From Cupriavidus metallidurans CH34 (GTDB lineage: Bacteria > Pseudomonadota > Gammaproteobacteria > Burkholderiales > Burkholderiaceae), in contig NC_007973.1 in assembly GCF_000196015.1 (NCBI RefSeq), forward strand, positions 620,001 to 684,000: DNA of 64,000 nt, written 5' to 3'. Position 1 is the stretch's first letter, and each line of letters begins with the position of its first letter. Shown piece by piece: positions 24,682 through 33,267 of this stretch. The notes beneath the pieces are model-generated. The model was not told the origin of the DNA. It did not search any database and saw only the letters and a program-made list of their open reading frames with translations. Position numbers and translations under genes: made by a program.

Positions 24682-25297
24682 GGCGGGTGCCTCCTGCGGG
24701 TTGAACGATATCGGCCGGGGCGTTGGCGGTGTTGGGGGCGTCGGGATGTGCCAGCCGTACCGCGCCTTCGTCGCGCACGGCCACGACGGCGGCGGCCAGC
24801 ATTCGCCTGCCACGTGCCAGCCGCGACATCACGGTGCCGACCGGAATATCGGCGATGCGTGCGATGTCGCGGTAATGCAGTTCCTCCAGTTCGCGCAGCA
24901 CCAGTACCTCCCGAAACACGACCGGCAGTCGCTCCAGCGCGGCATGCACCAGTCGCACATCCTCGTCGCGCACCAGCCATTGCTCCGGGTCGCCGGGCCC
25001 GCCATGCCAGTCGGGTAGTTCACCCGGCGGCGCGGCTTCGTCGTACTCCACCTCGGCCGCCGCCTTGCGCTTCTGCCACGTGGTGAACCACGTGTTGCGC
25101 ACGATGGCCAGCAGCCAGGGCCGGGGCTGGTCGCCGCGGAAGCTGCCGAACAGCCGGAACGCGCGCAGGAATGCTTCCTGCACCACGTCATCGGCATCGC
25201 CCGGATTGCCGCATAACCAGCGGGCGAGGTTGTAGGCGGCGTCCAGATGCGGCAGCACCAGGTCGTCGAAGCGGCGGCGCGTGTTGGCGGCGTCCAA
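24668..25297 (-). CDS. ECF-type RNA polymerase sigma factor
   Basis: The 209-residue protein has region 2 (residues about 10-75: DAAYNLARWLCGNPGDADDVVQEAFLRAF, in part, and RPWLLAIVRNTW) and region 4 (residues about 115-170: LPVVFREVLVLRELEELHYRDIARI, in part, with PVGTVMSRLARGRRML). The start is TTG preceded by an AAGGA ribosome site five bases before; no better ATG is available in frame. It is followed by its anti-sigma factor. The divergent phosphoesterase-cupredoxin operon carries the same promoter-like sequence as its own upstream region, so autoregulation and control of that operon are likely. Confidence 0.92.
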   Translation of the reverse strand: MDAANTRRRFDDLVLPHLDAAYNLARWLCGNPGDADDVVQEAFLRAFRLFGSFRGDQPRPWLLAIVRNTWFTTWQKRKAAAEVEYDEAAPPGELPDWHGGPGDPEQWLVRDEDVRLVHAALERLPVVFREVLVLRELEELHYRDIARIADIPVGTVMSRLARGRRMLAAAVVAVRDEGAVRLAHPDAPNTANAPADIVQPAGGTRHGLQ

Positions 25298-25355
25298 GTC
25301 AGTCCTTGCGTGTCGGCTGGTCGAAATGGCATAGCGGCATGAGTGCGTCTCCCCC

Positions 25356-25386
25356 GTTATACCGGCGCTGGGCCGATTCTATTCCC
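25356..25386 (-). promoter_or_regulatory. Candidate ECF promoter for the sigma/anti-sigma operon
   Basis: Read on the minus strand: GGGAATA, 16 bases, GGTATAAC. The -10-like end lies about 60 bases before the TTG start of the sigma gene. The same two boxes at the same spacing occur on the opposite strand ahead of the divergent phosphoesterase gene, which is unlikely by chance and indicates recognition by this sigma factor. Confidence 0.7.
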
Positions 25387-25477
25387 GGCGCTTGTCCGGC
25401 GCCAATGGTGTTCTCACCACTCCCGTGTGGCGGCGCGGTGGTGGTGTGGTGGTGGTGCATCAGAATTCCACGGCCCC

Positions 25478-25508
25478 GGGAATAAACCCCGAGCACCTCC
25501 GGTATGAC
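25478..25508 (+). promoter_or_regulatory. Candidate ECF promoter for the phosphoesterase-cupredoxin operon
   Basis: GGGAATA, 16 bases, GGTATGAC. The element ends about 30 bases before the metallophosphoesterase ATG, leaving room for a short leader with the AAGGAGG ribosome site. It mirrors the sequence ahead of the divergent sigma gene, including the C residues just before the GGTAT box. Confidence 0.72.
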
Positions 25509-25539
25509 AGTCACCACCCACAGAACGAAGGAGGCTGTC

Positions 25540-26430
25540 ATGCACGGAAACTGGAGTCGGCGCGACATATTGCGCCTGGCGGGCGCGGCAGGCGGTGCCG
25601 TGGTCGCATCGGCGCTGCCCGGCTGGGCGGCGGGGCGTGACGAGGACTTTGTGTTCGTGCAATTGTCCGATTCGCACTGGGGGTTCGAAGGGCCGCCGAA
25701 TCCGGACGCGCGCGGCACGTTGCCGAAGGCCGTGGCGGCCGTCAACGCATTGCCGAGCCAGCCCGATTTCATCATGTTCACGGGCGACCTGACGCATTCC
25801 ACCGACGATCCGGCCGAGCGCCGCCGCCGCATGACGGAGGTACGCGACATCATCGCGCCGCTGCGTGCGGGCGCGGTGCACCTGATGCCGGGCGAGCACG
25901 ATGCCAGCCTGGACGCGGGCGAGGCATTCCGCGAGCTGTTCGGGCCCACGCACTACACCTTCGATCACAAGGGCCTGCACGCCATCGTGCTCGACAACGT
26001 GTCCGATCCGGCCGGCATGGTGGGCGAGGCGCAGCGCAAGTGGCTGGCCGACGACCTGGCGAAGCAGTCGCGCGACGCGCGCATCGTCGTGTTCACGCAC
26101 CGGCCGCTGTTCGATCTCTATCCACAGTGGGATTGGGCCACGCGCGATGGCGCGCAGGTCATCGACATCCTGATGCCGTACCGCAACGTCACGGTGTTCT
26201 ACGGCCATATCCACCAGGAGCATCACCATATGACCGGCCACATCGCGCACCATGCGGCGCGCTCGCTGATGTTTCCGCTGCCGGCCGCCGGGTCGCAGCC
26301 GAAGCGCTTGCCCATTCCATGGGATGCCGCGCATCCGTATCAGGGTCTGGGTTGGCGTCAGGTGACGGCTACACCGTCGCCTGACGGATTCCGGCTGGGT
26401 GAGGTCTCCGTCAACGGGAGCAAGGCATGA
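25540..26430 (+). CDS. Tat-exported metallophosphoesterase
   Basis: The 296-residue protein starts with a Tat signal (WSRRDILRLAGAAGG) and has a calcineurin-like phosphoesterase domain: DSH (D44, H46) for the first metal, GDLTHS for the bridging Asp, then GEHDAS where most members have GNHD, THRPLF, and GHIHQEHHH near the C-terminus. The Asn-to-Glu change affects a metal-binding position. The protein should act in the periplasm on a phosphoester that I cannot name. The start is chosen at the ATG after AAGGAGG; an earlier ATG in frame overlaps the -10-like box. The cupredoxin gene overlaps its stop by four bases. Divergent ECF sigma genes suggest stress-induced expression. Confidence 0.88.
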   Translation: MHGNWSRRDILRLAGAAGGAVVASALPGWAAGRDEDFVFVQLSDSHWGFEGPPNPDARGTLPKAVAAVNALPSQPDFIMFTGDLTHSTDDPAERRRRMTEVRDIIAPLRAGAVHLMPGEHDASLDAGEAFRELFGPTHYTFDHKGLHAIVLDNVSDPAGMVGEAQRKWLADDLAKQSRDARIVVFTHRPLFDLYPQWDWATRDGAQVIDILMPYRNVTVFYGHIHQEHHHMTGHIAHHAARSLMFPLPAAGSQPKRLPIPWDAAHPYQGLGWRQVTATPSPDGFRLGEVSVNGSKA

Positions 26431-26801
26431 ACACCGCCAACGCAAGCCGTCGCACGCTGCTGGGCTGGATGCTGGCCGCCGCGGTGGTGCCCGTGGTGTC
26501 GGTGGTGAGTCGGAGTGATGCCGCGGCGCCGCGCGTGATCCCGATGCGCGCGCGGCGCTTCGTGTTCATCCCAGATCGCGTGAAGCTCAAGGCGGGTGAG
26601 ACCGTGGTGCTGTCGATCACGGCGGAAGACGTGGTGATGGGATTCTCCGCGCCCGACTTCGACGTCCGTGCGGACCTGCCGCCCGGCCAGGCGATCAAGG
26701 TGACGCTGACGGCGGGCAAGCCCGGCAGCTATGGCTTTCTGTGCGACATCTTCTGCGGGTCGGGGCACGAGAACATGAGCGGCCTCATCGAGGTGACGTA
26801 G
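26427..26801 (+). CDS. Periplasmic CuA-like cupredoxin with altered ligand set
   Basis: The 124-residue protein has a signal segment (SRRTLLGWMLAAAVVPVVSVV, recognised as residues 7-27) and a cupredoxin domain like that of cytochrome oxidase subunit II. The CuA loop is complete, C106-x3-C110-x3-H114-x2-M117 (CDIFCGSGHENM). The remaining CuA ligand, a His in the strand that reads DVVHGF in relatives, is Met71 here (DVVMGF). It overlaps the metallophosphoesterase gene by four bases and is therefore in the ECF-controlled operon. Possible roles are copper binding or electron transfer in the periplasm. It has no membrane hairpin and no oxidase genes around, so it is not an oxidase subunit. Confidence 0.85.
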   Translation: MNTANASRRTLLGWMLAAAVVPVVSVVSRSDAAAPRVIPMRARRFVFIPDRVKLKAGETVVLSITAEDVVMGFSAPDFDVRADLPPGQAIKVTLTAGKPGSYGFLCDIFCGSGHENMSGLIEVT

Positions 26802-26831
26802 AGACGCCATCAAAATGGTTCTGGCGTCTCT
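26800..26831. terminator. Inverted repeat between convergent cupredoxin and RND genes
   Basis: AGAGACGCCA and TGGCGTCTCT form a perfect 10-base stem around a 12-base loop, beginning at the cupredoxin stop codon. A T-run is missing on both sides, so this is a possible rather than certain terminator. Confidence 0.45.
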
Positions 26832-26846
26832 CCGGCCGAAAGGCCG

Positions 26847-29800
26847 TCACTCGCCCTCTCCACCCATGTACTCGTGCGACTTGCCGTGCGGTGTTTGTTG
26901 CGTGGGTGGCGGCTTGCCGCCGCCGCGCGCGGCCTTGCGGCGCATGTACCAATAGTGCGCGCGATCCAGGTAGAGATAGACCACCGGCGTGCTGAACAGC
27001 GTGAGCATCTGCGACACCACCAGCCCGCCGACCATCGCGTAGCCCAGCGGCCGACGCAGTTCGGACCCCGCGCCGTGCCCGAGCATAAGCGGCAGCCCCG
27101 CCAGCAGCGCGCACATCGTGGTCATCATGATCGGGCGGAAGCGCAGCAGACACGCCTCGTAGATCGCGTCGCGCGGAGACATGCCGCGCTCGCGCTCGGC
27201 CACCAGCGCGAAGTCGACCATCATGATGCCGTTCTTCTTGACGATGCCGATCAGCAGGATGATCCCGATCAGCGCGATCACGGTGAAGTCGTAGCCACCC
27301 AGCATCAGCACCAGCAGCGCGCCGACGCCGGCGGACGGCAGCGTCGAAAGAATCGTCAGCGGGTGGATATAGCTCTCGTAGAGCAGCCCCAGCACGATGT
27401 ACACCGCGATCAGCGCGGCGGCGATCAGGTAGGGCTGCGAAGCGAGCGACGCGCCGAATGCCTGCGCGGTACCCTGGAACGCGCCGCCGAGCGTGCGTGG
27501 CCGCCCCATGCCGGCCAGGGCCTTGTTGATGGCCTCCACGGCGTCACCCAGCGACGCGCCCTGCGCCAGGTTGAACGAGATGGTCACCGCCGGGAACTGC
27601 CCCTGGTGGCCGATCGCCAGGTAGGCCGTGCGGTTCGTGTCGATCTTCACGAACGACGATAGCGGCACCTGCTCGCCGGTGATCGGGGACGTCAGGTAGA
27701 GCTTGTCGAACAGGCGCGGGTCGTCCTGCAATTGTGGCGTGGCTTCGAGGACCACGTGGTAGCTGTTGATCTGCGTGAAGTACTGTGCCACCTGGCGCTG
27801 GCCGATCGCGTCGTAGATCGTGGCGTCGATCAGCGCCGGTGTGATGCCGAAGCTCGACGCCCGCGCGCGGTCGATCGTCAGCATGGCCGCGGCCGCGGAG
27901 TTCTGCTGGTCGGACGCTACGTCGGCCAGTTGCGGCAACTGGCGGAACCGCTCCAGGACGCGCGGCGCCCAGTCGTTGAGTTCGGCGAGGTTGGCGTCGG
28001 TGAGCGTGTACTGGTACTGCGTGCGCGACAGCCGCCCGCCAACGTTGATGTCCTGTCCGGCTTGCAGGAACAGGTTGGCGCCCTCCACCTTGGCCAGCTT
28101 CGGTCGCAGCCGCGCGATGATCTCGTCAGCCGTGGCCGTGCGGCCTTCCTCCTTCGGGCGCAGCGCGATGAAGAAGTTGCCAGTGTTGACCGTGTTCTGC
28201 CCGCCGGTCATGCCGACGGCCGAGATGTCGGGGTCGCTGCGGACCACGTCCGCCAGCGCCACCATGCGCGCGTTCATCGACTTGAATGATGCGTCCTGCG
28301 CGGACTCCGCGGTGCCGAACACGAAGCCGGTGTCCTGCTGGGGAAAGAAGCCCTTCGGGATGATCACGAACAGCACTACCGTGGTGGCCACGGTCAGCAG
28401 GAACACGCACAACGTCAGGAACTGGTGATCGAGCACGTGATCGAGCCCGCGCCGGTACGCACCGAGCATCGCATCGAAGCCGCGCTCGAACATCAGGTAG
28501 AGCCGTCCGTGATGGCGGGCGTGGGCCGGGTCGTGCGGCTGCAGGAATTTTGCGCACATCATCGGCGTCAGCGTCAGCGAGACGATCACCGATACCGCGA
28601 TCGTCAGCGTCACCGTGACCGCGAATTCGCGGAACAGCCGGCCGACGATGCCGCCCATCAGCAGCAGCGGGATGAACACGGCCACCAGCGACACAGAGAT
28701 CGACACGATCGTGAACGCGATCTCGCCGGCACCCTGCAGCGCAGCCTCCAGCGGCGACATGCCCGCTTCCACGTGGCGATAGATGTTCTCAAGCATCACG
28801 ATCGCATCATCGACGACGAAGCCCACGGCAATCGTCAGCGCCATCAGCGACAGGTTGTCGCGGCTGTAGCCCAGCAGGTACATGCCTCCGGCCGTGCCCA
28901 GCAGCGCCAGCGGCACGGTGATGCTCGGGATCACCGTGGCCCATACGTCGCGCAGGAACACGAAGATGATGCCGACCACCAGCACGATGGTCAGGATCAG
29001 CGTGAACTCGACATCGGCTTCCGAGGCGCGGATGTTCTGCGTGCGGTCTGCCAGCACGTTGACGTTGACCGCGGCCGGAATCGAAAGCTGCAGGCGGGGT
29101 AGGGCGGCCTTGATGCGGTCCACCGTGGCGATCACGTTGGCGCCCGGCTGCTTGGTCACGGCCAGGATGATCGCGCGGCCGTTGTGGAACGTGTTGTCAG
29201 CGGGGGCGGCGGCGCCGGCGAACGCCCAGCCCGCGAGCCGGTTGTTCTCCGGGCCATCCACCGCCACGCCGACATCGCGCACGCGCACCGGGGCGCCGTT
29301 GCGCCACGCCAGCACCATGTCGTTCCACGGCGCCGCGCGGGTGATCTGGTCGTTGGTGTAGACGTTGAAGGCCTTGGTCGCGCCATCGGTGGCGCCGGTT
29401 GGCTGGTTGACCGTGGTCGCCGCGATCACGCCACGGATGTCTTCCATGCTCAGGCCCATCGACGCGAGCTTGGCCGGGTCTACCTGGATGCGCACGGCCG
29501 GCTTCTGCTGGCCGCCAATGTTGACCAGGCCGACGCCTTCGATCTGCGAGATCTGCTGCGCCAGGATGTTGTCGGCGAAGTCGTTGACGGTGGTCAGCGG
29601 CAGCGCGTCGGACTGCACCGCCAGCACCAGGATCGGCGCGTCGGCGGGGTTGATCTTGCGGAACGTCGGGGGTGTCGGCAGGTTGGACGGAAGCTGGCCG
29701 CCCGCGGCGTTGATGGCGGCCTGCACGTCCACGGCGGCGGCGTCGATGCTGCGGTTCAGGTCGAACTGCAGCGTGATCTGCGTGGTGCCTTGCGCGCTGG

Positions 29801-30047
29801 TCGACGTCATCTGCGACAGCCCCGCGATCAGCGAGAACTGCCGTTCGAGCGGCTGCGCCACGTTCGACGCCATCGTCTCGGGATTGGCGCCCGGCAGGTT
29901 GACTGTGACCTGGATGGTCGGAAAGTCCACTTGCGGCAGCGGGGCGATCGGCAGCAGTGGCCACGCGGCCAGGCCAACGAGCAGCAACGCGAGCGCCAGC
30001 AGCGATGTGCCGATCGGCCGCTTGATGAAGGTGGCCGAAATACTCAT
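26847..30047 (-). CDS. RND efflux pump inner-membrane subunit (MdtC/HAE1-like)
   Basis: The 1066-residue protein has the RND layout: helix 1 near residues 12-30, a large periplasmic porter domain, helices 2-6 with the proton-relay segment GFVVDDAIVMLENIYRH (the two Asp of helix 4), a second porter half and helices 8-12 ending in KNGIMMVDFALVAERE. It lies 20 bases after a membrane-fusion protein gene, so the two form an MdtA-MdtC-type pair. E. coli MdtABC has two different RND subunits; only one is encoded here, and no outer-membrane factor gene adjoins. Substrates are probably hydrophobic drugs or organic compounds. I take the ATG giving MSISATFIKRP, where similarity begins. Confidence 0.92.
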   Translation of the reverse strand: MSISATFIKRPIGTSLLALALLLVGLAAWPLLPIAPLPQVDFPTIQVTVNLPGANPETMASNVAQPLERQFSLIAGLSQMTSTSAQGTTQITLQFDLNRSIDAAAVDVQAAINAAGGQLPSNLPTPPTFRKINPADAPILVLAVQSDALPLTTVNDFADNILAQQISQIEGVGLVNIGGQQKPAVRIQVDPAKLASMGLSMEDIRGVIAATTVNQPTGATDGATKAFNVYTNDQITRAAPWNDMVLAWRNGAPVRVRDVGVAVDGPENNRLAGWAFAGAAAPADNTFHNGRAIILAVTKQPGANVIATVDRIKAALPRLQLSIPAAVNVNVLADRTQNIRASEADVEFTLILTIVLVVGIIFVFLRDVWATVIPSITVPLALLGTAGGMYLLGYSRDNLSLMALTIAVGFVVDDAIVMLENIYRHVEAGMSPLEAALQGAGEIAFTIVSISVSLVAVFIPLLLMGGIVGRLFREFAVTVTLTIAVSVIVSLTLTPMMCAKFLQPHDPAHARHHGRLYLMFERGFDAMLGAYRRGLDHVLDHQFLTLCVFLLTVATTVVLFVIIPKGFFPQQDTGFVFGTAESAQDASFKSMNARMVALADVVRSDPDISAVGMTGGQNTVNTGNFFIALRPKEEGRTATADEIIARLRPKLAKVEGANLFLQAGQDINVGGRLSRTQYQYTLTDANLAELNDWAPRVLERFRQLPQLADVASDQQNSAAAAMLTIDRARASSFGITPALIDATIYDAIGQRQVAQYFTQINSYHVVLEATPQLQDDPRLFDKLYLTSPITGEQVPLSSFVKIDTNRTAYLAIGHQGQFPAVTISFNLAQGASLGDAVEAINKALAGMGRPRTLGGAFQGTAQAFGASLASQPYLIAAALIAVYIVLGLLYESYIHPLTILSTLPSAGVGALLVLMLGGYDFTVIALIGIILLIGIVKKNGIMMVDFALVAERERGMSPRDAIYEACLLRFRPIMMTTMCALLAGLPLMLGHGAGSELRRPLGYAMVGGLVVSQMLTLFSTPVVYLYLDRAHYWYMRRKAARGGGKPPPTQQTPHGKSHEYMGGEGE

Positions 30048-30066
30048 GGGTGGCTCATCGGAAGGC

Positions 30067-31320
30067 TCACTGGCGTACGGCGGCCGTGGCGCTGGCGGCG
30101 ACAGCAGGGGAGGTGGCGGCAGTGGACTCGGCGGCCGCCCCGCCAGTCGGTGCGGTGCCTGGCCGCGCGGGCGCCTCGGCAATCAGCGAGCCGGGCTTGA
30201 GCTTGTACTGGCCATCGGCCACCACGCGCTCCCCGGCCTGGACGCCCTTGGCGATCACGGCCCGCGCGCCCTGGAGTTCCGCTACCTCCACCGGCTGCAG
30301 CTTCACGGTCTGGTCCGCCTGCACCGCATAGACATAGGTACCGGCATCGTTACGTTGCACCGCGGACGCCGGAATGACCACCGCGCGGTCACGCTGGCCC
30401 AGCACGAGCCGGGCGTTGACGTACTGGCCCGGCCACAGCAGGTGCTTCGGATTCGGAAAGCGCGCCTTGAGCTGGATGGTGCCGCTGGTGGTGTCGATCG
30501 TGTTGTTCAGCAGGATCAGGCCGCCGTGCCCGAGGTCGGCGTCGGTGCCGCGCTCGTGGGCGAACACCACCAGTGGCGACTGGCTGGCTTGCATCGCGCG
30601 GTTGATGCGGCCGAAGGCGTCGTCGGGCAGCGTGAAGACGACGTCGATCGGGTCGATCTGGCGGATCACGACGAGGCCGGTGGTGTCGGTGGCATGGACG
30701 ATATTGCCGGGGTCGACCAGCCGGGCGCCGACGCGGCCGGAGAGCGGCGCCGTGATGGTCGTGAAATCGAGCTGCACCTTGTCCAGCGCGATCTGCGCTT
30801 CGTCATTGCGCACGGCGGCGGCAAGCTGGTCGACCAGCGCGCGTTGGGTGTCGAGTGTCTGGCGCGTGGTCGAGTCGACCTTGATCAGTTCTTCGTAGCG
30901 TTTCAGGTCCAGGCGAGCGTTGGCAAGCTGCGCCTCGTCGCGCGCCTTGGTGGCCTGCGCCTGCTGCAGTTGCGCCTGGAACGTGCGTGGGTCGATCTGC
31001 GCCAGCACCTGGCCTTCCTTGACGTCCTGGCCTTCGACGAAGCCAACGCGCTCGAGCTGCCCGTCCACGCGTGGCTTGACCGTCACAGTCTGCATGGCCT
31101 GGACTGTGCCGACGCCGGTCAGGCCAATGTCCACGTCCTCGCCTTGCGCCGCGGCCGTGGTAACCACGATGGCCGGGTTCGCCTGCGGGGCCTTGGGCGG
31201 GAACAGCCATCGTCCCAGTGGCCTGGCAACCAGCCAGACCACCACGATGGCGATGACGACGTACAGGGCTATGGCCAATGGCCGCCGGCGGGGGGGAGGC
31301 GAAGCAGACATGCGTGACAT
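30067..31320 (-). CDS. RND periplasmic adaptor (MdtA-like membrane fusion protein)
   Basis: The roughly 417-residue adaptor has an N-terminal membrane anchor (IALYVVIAIVVVWLVA), a biotinyl-lipoyl-like half (VGTVQAMQTVTVKPRVDGQL), an alpha-helical hairpin (residues about 100-170), the second lipoyl half (FTTITAPLSGRVGARLVDPG) and beta-barrel domains. The Ala/Pro/Thr-rich tail is variable. It bridges the RND pump to an outer-membrane channel encoded elsewhere. The start is uncertain: ATGs at 31359, 31320 and 31311 are all in frame and none has a strong ribosome site. It is divergent from a small ArsR-type regulator 240 bases away. Confidence 0.9.
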   Translation of the reverse strand: MSRMSASPPPRRRPLAIALYVVIAIVVVWLVARPLGRWLFPPKAPQANPAIVVTTAAAQGEDVDIGLTGVGTVQAMQTVTVKPRVDGQLERVGFVEGQDVKEGQVLAQIDPRTFQAQLQQAQATKARDEAQLANARLDLKRYEELIKVDSTTRQTLDTQRALVDQLAAAVRNDEAQIALDKVQLDFTTITAPLSGRVGARLVDPGNIVHATDTTGLVVIRQIDPIDVVFTLPDDAFGRINRAMQASQSPLVVFAHERGTDADLGHGGLILLNNTIDTTSGTIQLKARFPNPKHLLWPGQYVNARLVLGQRDRAVVIPASAVQRNDAGTYVYAVQADQTVKLQPVEVAELQGARAVIAKGVQAGERVVADGQYKLKPGSLIAEAPARPGTAPTGGAAAESTAATSPAVAASATAAVRQ

Positions 31321-31559
31321 TGGTCGCTTGACTCGACAAGCATAGTCCGTGGCTGTCATGTGAGATATGACCGCCTTATTACTGATTATTTCAGGCTCAC
31401 GATGTGACTCGCGCGTCAAGCCTCGGGCCCTTGCGTGGGCCTCCATCCATTCTCCTATTGCGCTGCCACGATGTGCAGCGTAGAAGATAGGCGGGAGGCC
31501 GCAATTCGTGGCCCGCGGCCTGACACAACAACGAAAGGGTTAGAGGAAAGGGGTAGACC

Positions 31560-31844
31560 ATGGAGACTCAGGAAAGCGCCCTCGTCTTGGCACTGCTGAC
31601 GGCTCCCGTCCGCGTCACGATCTGCCGGGCCCTGCTCGAGGCGGGCGAGGAAGGCATGTCCGCGGCGGAGCTGGCCGAACTGGCCGGCCTGACGCTGCGC
31701 CACGCCGCGCACCACTTCCAGGAAATGACTCAGGGCGAGATTCTGGCCCTGGCGATTCGCGACCGCCGTGTCTGTTATACGCTCAAGGCACGCGTGGCTG
31801 TGCGCGAGGCGCTCGGCTACGTCGACGCCAGCGGCATGAATTGA
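31560..31844 (+). CDS. ArsR-like winged-helix regulator
   Basis: The 94-residue protein is a short winged HTH: ALLTAPVRVTICRALLEAGEEG, then the recognition region MSAAELAELAGLTLRHAAHHFQEM and a wing with RDRRVCYTLK. No paired Cys metal-binding motif of classical ArsR sensors is present; one Cys lies in helix 2 (ICRALL) and one in the wing. It has a GAGGAAAGGGG ribosome site. It is divergent from the MdtA-like gene and is the natural candidate regulator for the pump, but that is inferred from position only. Confidence 0.8.
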   Translation: METQESALVLALLTAPVRVTICRALLEAGEEGMSAAELAELAGLTLRHAAHHFQEMTQGEILALAIRDRRVCYTLKARVAVREALGYVDASGMN

Positions 31845-31977
31845 CGCCACAGCGCGGTCTTGCCTGACCCTGCTGTGTACAATCCGCCACACTTCTGGCG
31901 GCCCAGGTCAACGGCGGGCCTCGTCTTGCCGTTCAGATCATGGTGATAGTCAGTCATACTGAATCGGGAACATCACA

Positions 31978-33267
31978 GTGAATCTCACCAACCGGGCCGT
32001 CACATTGCCGCTCTGGGCAATCCTGTATTTCGTCCTCGGATACTTTTCGCACAAATTCAATGGGCCGTTCACGGCCGCCGGCTACATCTGGCTGCCGGCC
32101 GGCGTGACCGTGGCCGCTTTCATGCTGGCGCCGATGCGCCGCTGGCTCGGGCTCGGCCTGGCGTTCCTGGTGGCGCAGATGCTGCTGGGCATGGTGGAAG
32201 GGCGCGATGCGTTCCGGATGCTGCTGTTCTCCCTCGATGAGATTGGCTTCGCGGCGCTGGCCGTGGCCGTGATCCACCTGACCAAGTTCTCGCTGGAAGG
32301 GCTGGCGTTCCTGCGCGGACTGCTGCTGGCTGGCGTAATCGCCAGTGTCGGCGGGGCGGTCATCGGCGCGGGCTGGTTCTGGCTATTCCTTGATGTGCCG
32401 TTCTGGGCTACCGCCAAGGTGTGGGCCGCGGCGGACTTCGTCGGGGTGCTGATCGTCACGCCGGTCTTCGCCGGATGGGCGCGTTTTCGCGCCGCACGTT
32501 CGGGCGGCCGCCAGCCCGGCGAGTTCTTCTTCGGCCTGGCCGCGCTGGCATGTGTGCTGGCCACCGCTGCACTGGTGTTCGACGGCACGCGGATCGCGCA
32601 GCTCTCGCTCGGCGTGGCCTATGCGCTGACCTATATCCCGTTGTTCTTCGTGGCCATCGTGGCGTTGCTGCTCGGTGGGCGTGGCGGATCGGTCGCCGTG
32701 GCGTTGCTGACCGTGCTCGTGCTGGTCAATACGGCGCAGGGCGACGGCCCGTTTGCCGAAACCGCGCTGTACCACGGCGACTCCCTGTTGATCGCGCAGC
32801 TTTACCTGGCCGTAGCCGCGCTGCTGACGCTGCTGATCAATACGCTGCGAACGGCGCGCGAGCAGACGAACGCGCAGGCCGCCGCACGCCAGAATGACGT
32901 GGAACTGGCGCTGGCTGCCAGTGGGCAACTCGTCTACCGCCTTGATCCGCATAGCGGGCGGCTGCGCTGGAGCGGCAGCGTCGAACGCGCGCTGGGCCTG
33001 CACGACTCGGCGTTGTCCACGCTCGACGATGTCCTGGCCCGCGTGCATCCGGACGACCGTGCCGAGGTGCGCCGCCGCTGGCTGCGTGAGTGCGATGGCG
33101 AGACGCGCGGTGACCTGACGTTCCGGCTCTTGCTGCCGGCGGGCGCCACCACGACGATCGTCGACATGAGTGGCCCGCTGCTCGACGGCGACGATTCCGT
33201 CGCGTTGATTGCCGGCGCATGGCGCGTGATCGCCTCCCACGACACGGAAGGGCGGCGCGCGGCATGA
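31978..33267 (+). CDS. MASE1 membrane sensor with PAS domain, no output domain
   Basis: The 429-residue protein has an N-terminal MASE1 domain of about eight helices (residues 10-285) and one PAS-like domain (residues about 305-425, opening LALAASGQLVYRLDPHSGRLRWSG). It ends after the PAS fold, without GGDEF, EAL, kinase or HTH. MASE1 proteins normally carry such an output. The start is GTG with only a weak ribosome site. The stop overlaps the ATG of the following hydrolase, so sensor and hydrolase are cotranslated and may act together. The signal is unknown. Confidence 0.82.
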   Translation: MNLTNRAVTLPLWAILYFVLGYFSHKFNGPFTAAGYIWLPAGVTVAAFMLAPMRRWLGLGLAFLVAQMLLGMVEGRDAFRMLLFSLDEIGFAALAVAVIHLTKFSLEGLAFLRGLLLAGVIASVGGAVIGAGWFWLFLDVPFWATAKVWAAADFVGVLIVTPVFAGWARFRAARSGGRQPGEFFFGLAALACVLATAALVFDGTRIAQLSLGVAYALTYIPLFFVAIVALLLGGRGGSVAVALLTVLVLVNTAQGDGPFAETALYHGDSLLIAQLYLAVAALLTLLINTLRTAREQTNAQAAARQNDVELALAASGQLVYRLDPHSGRLRWSGSVERALGLHDSALSTLDDVLARVHPDDRAEVRRRWLRECDGETRGDLTFRLLLPAGATTTIVDMSGPLLDGDDSVALIAGAWRVIASHDTEGRRAA

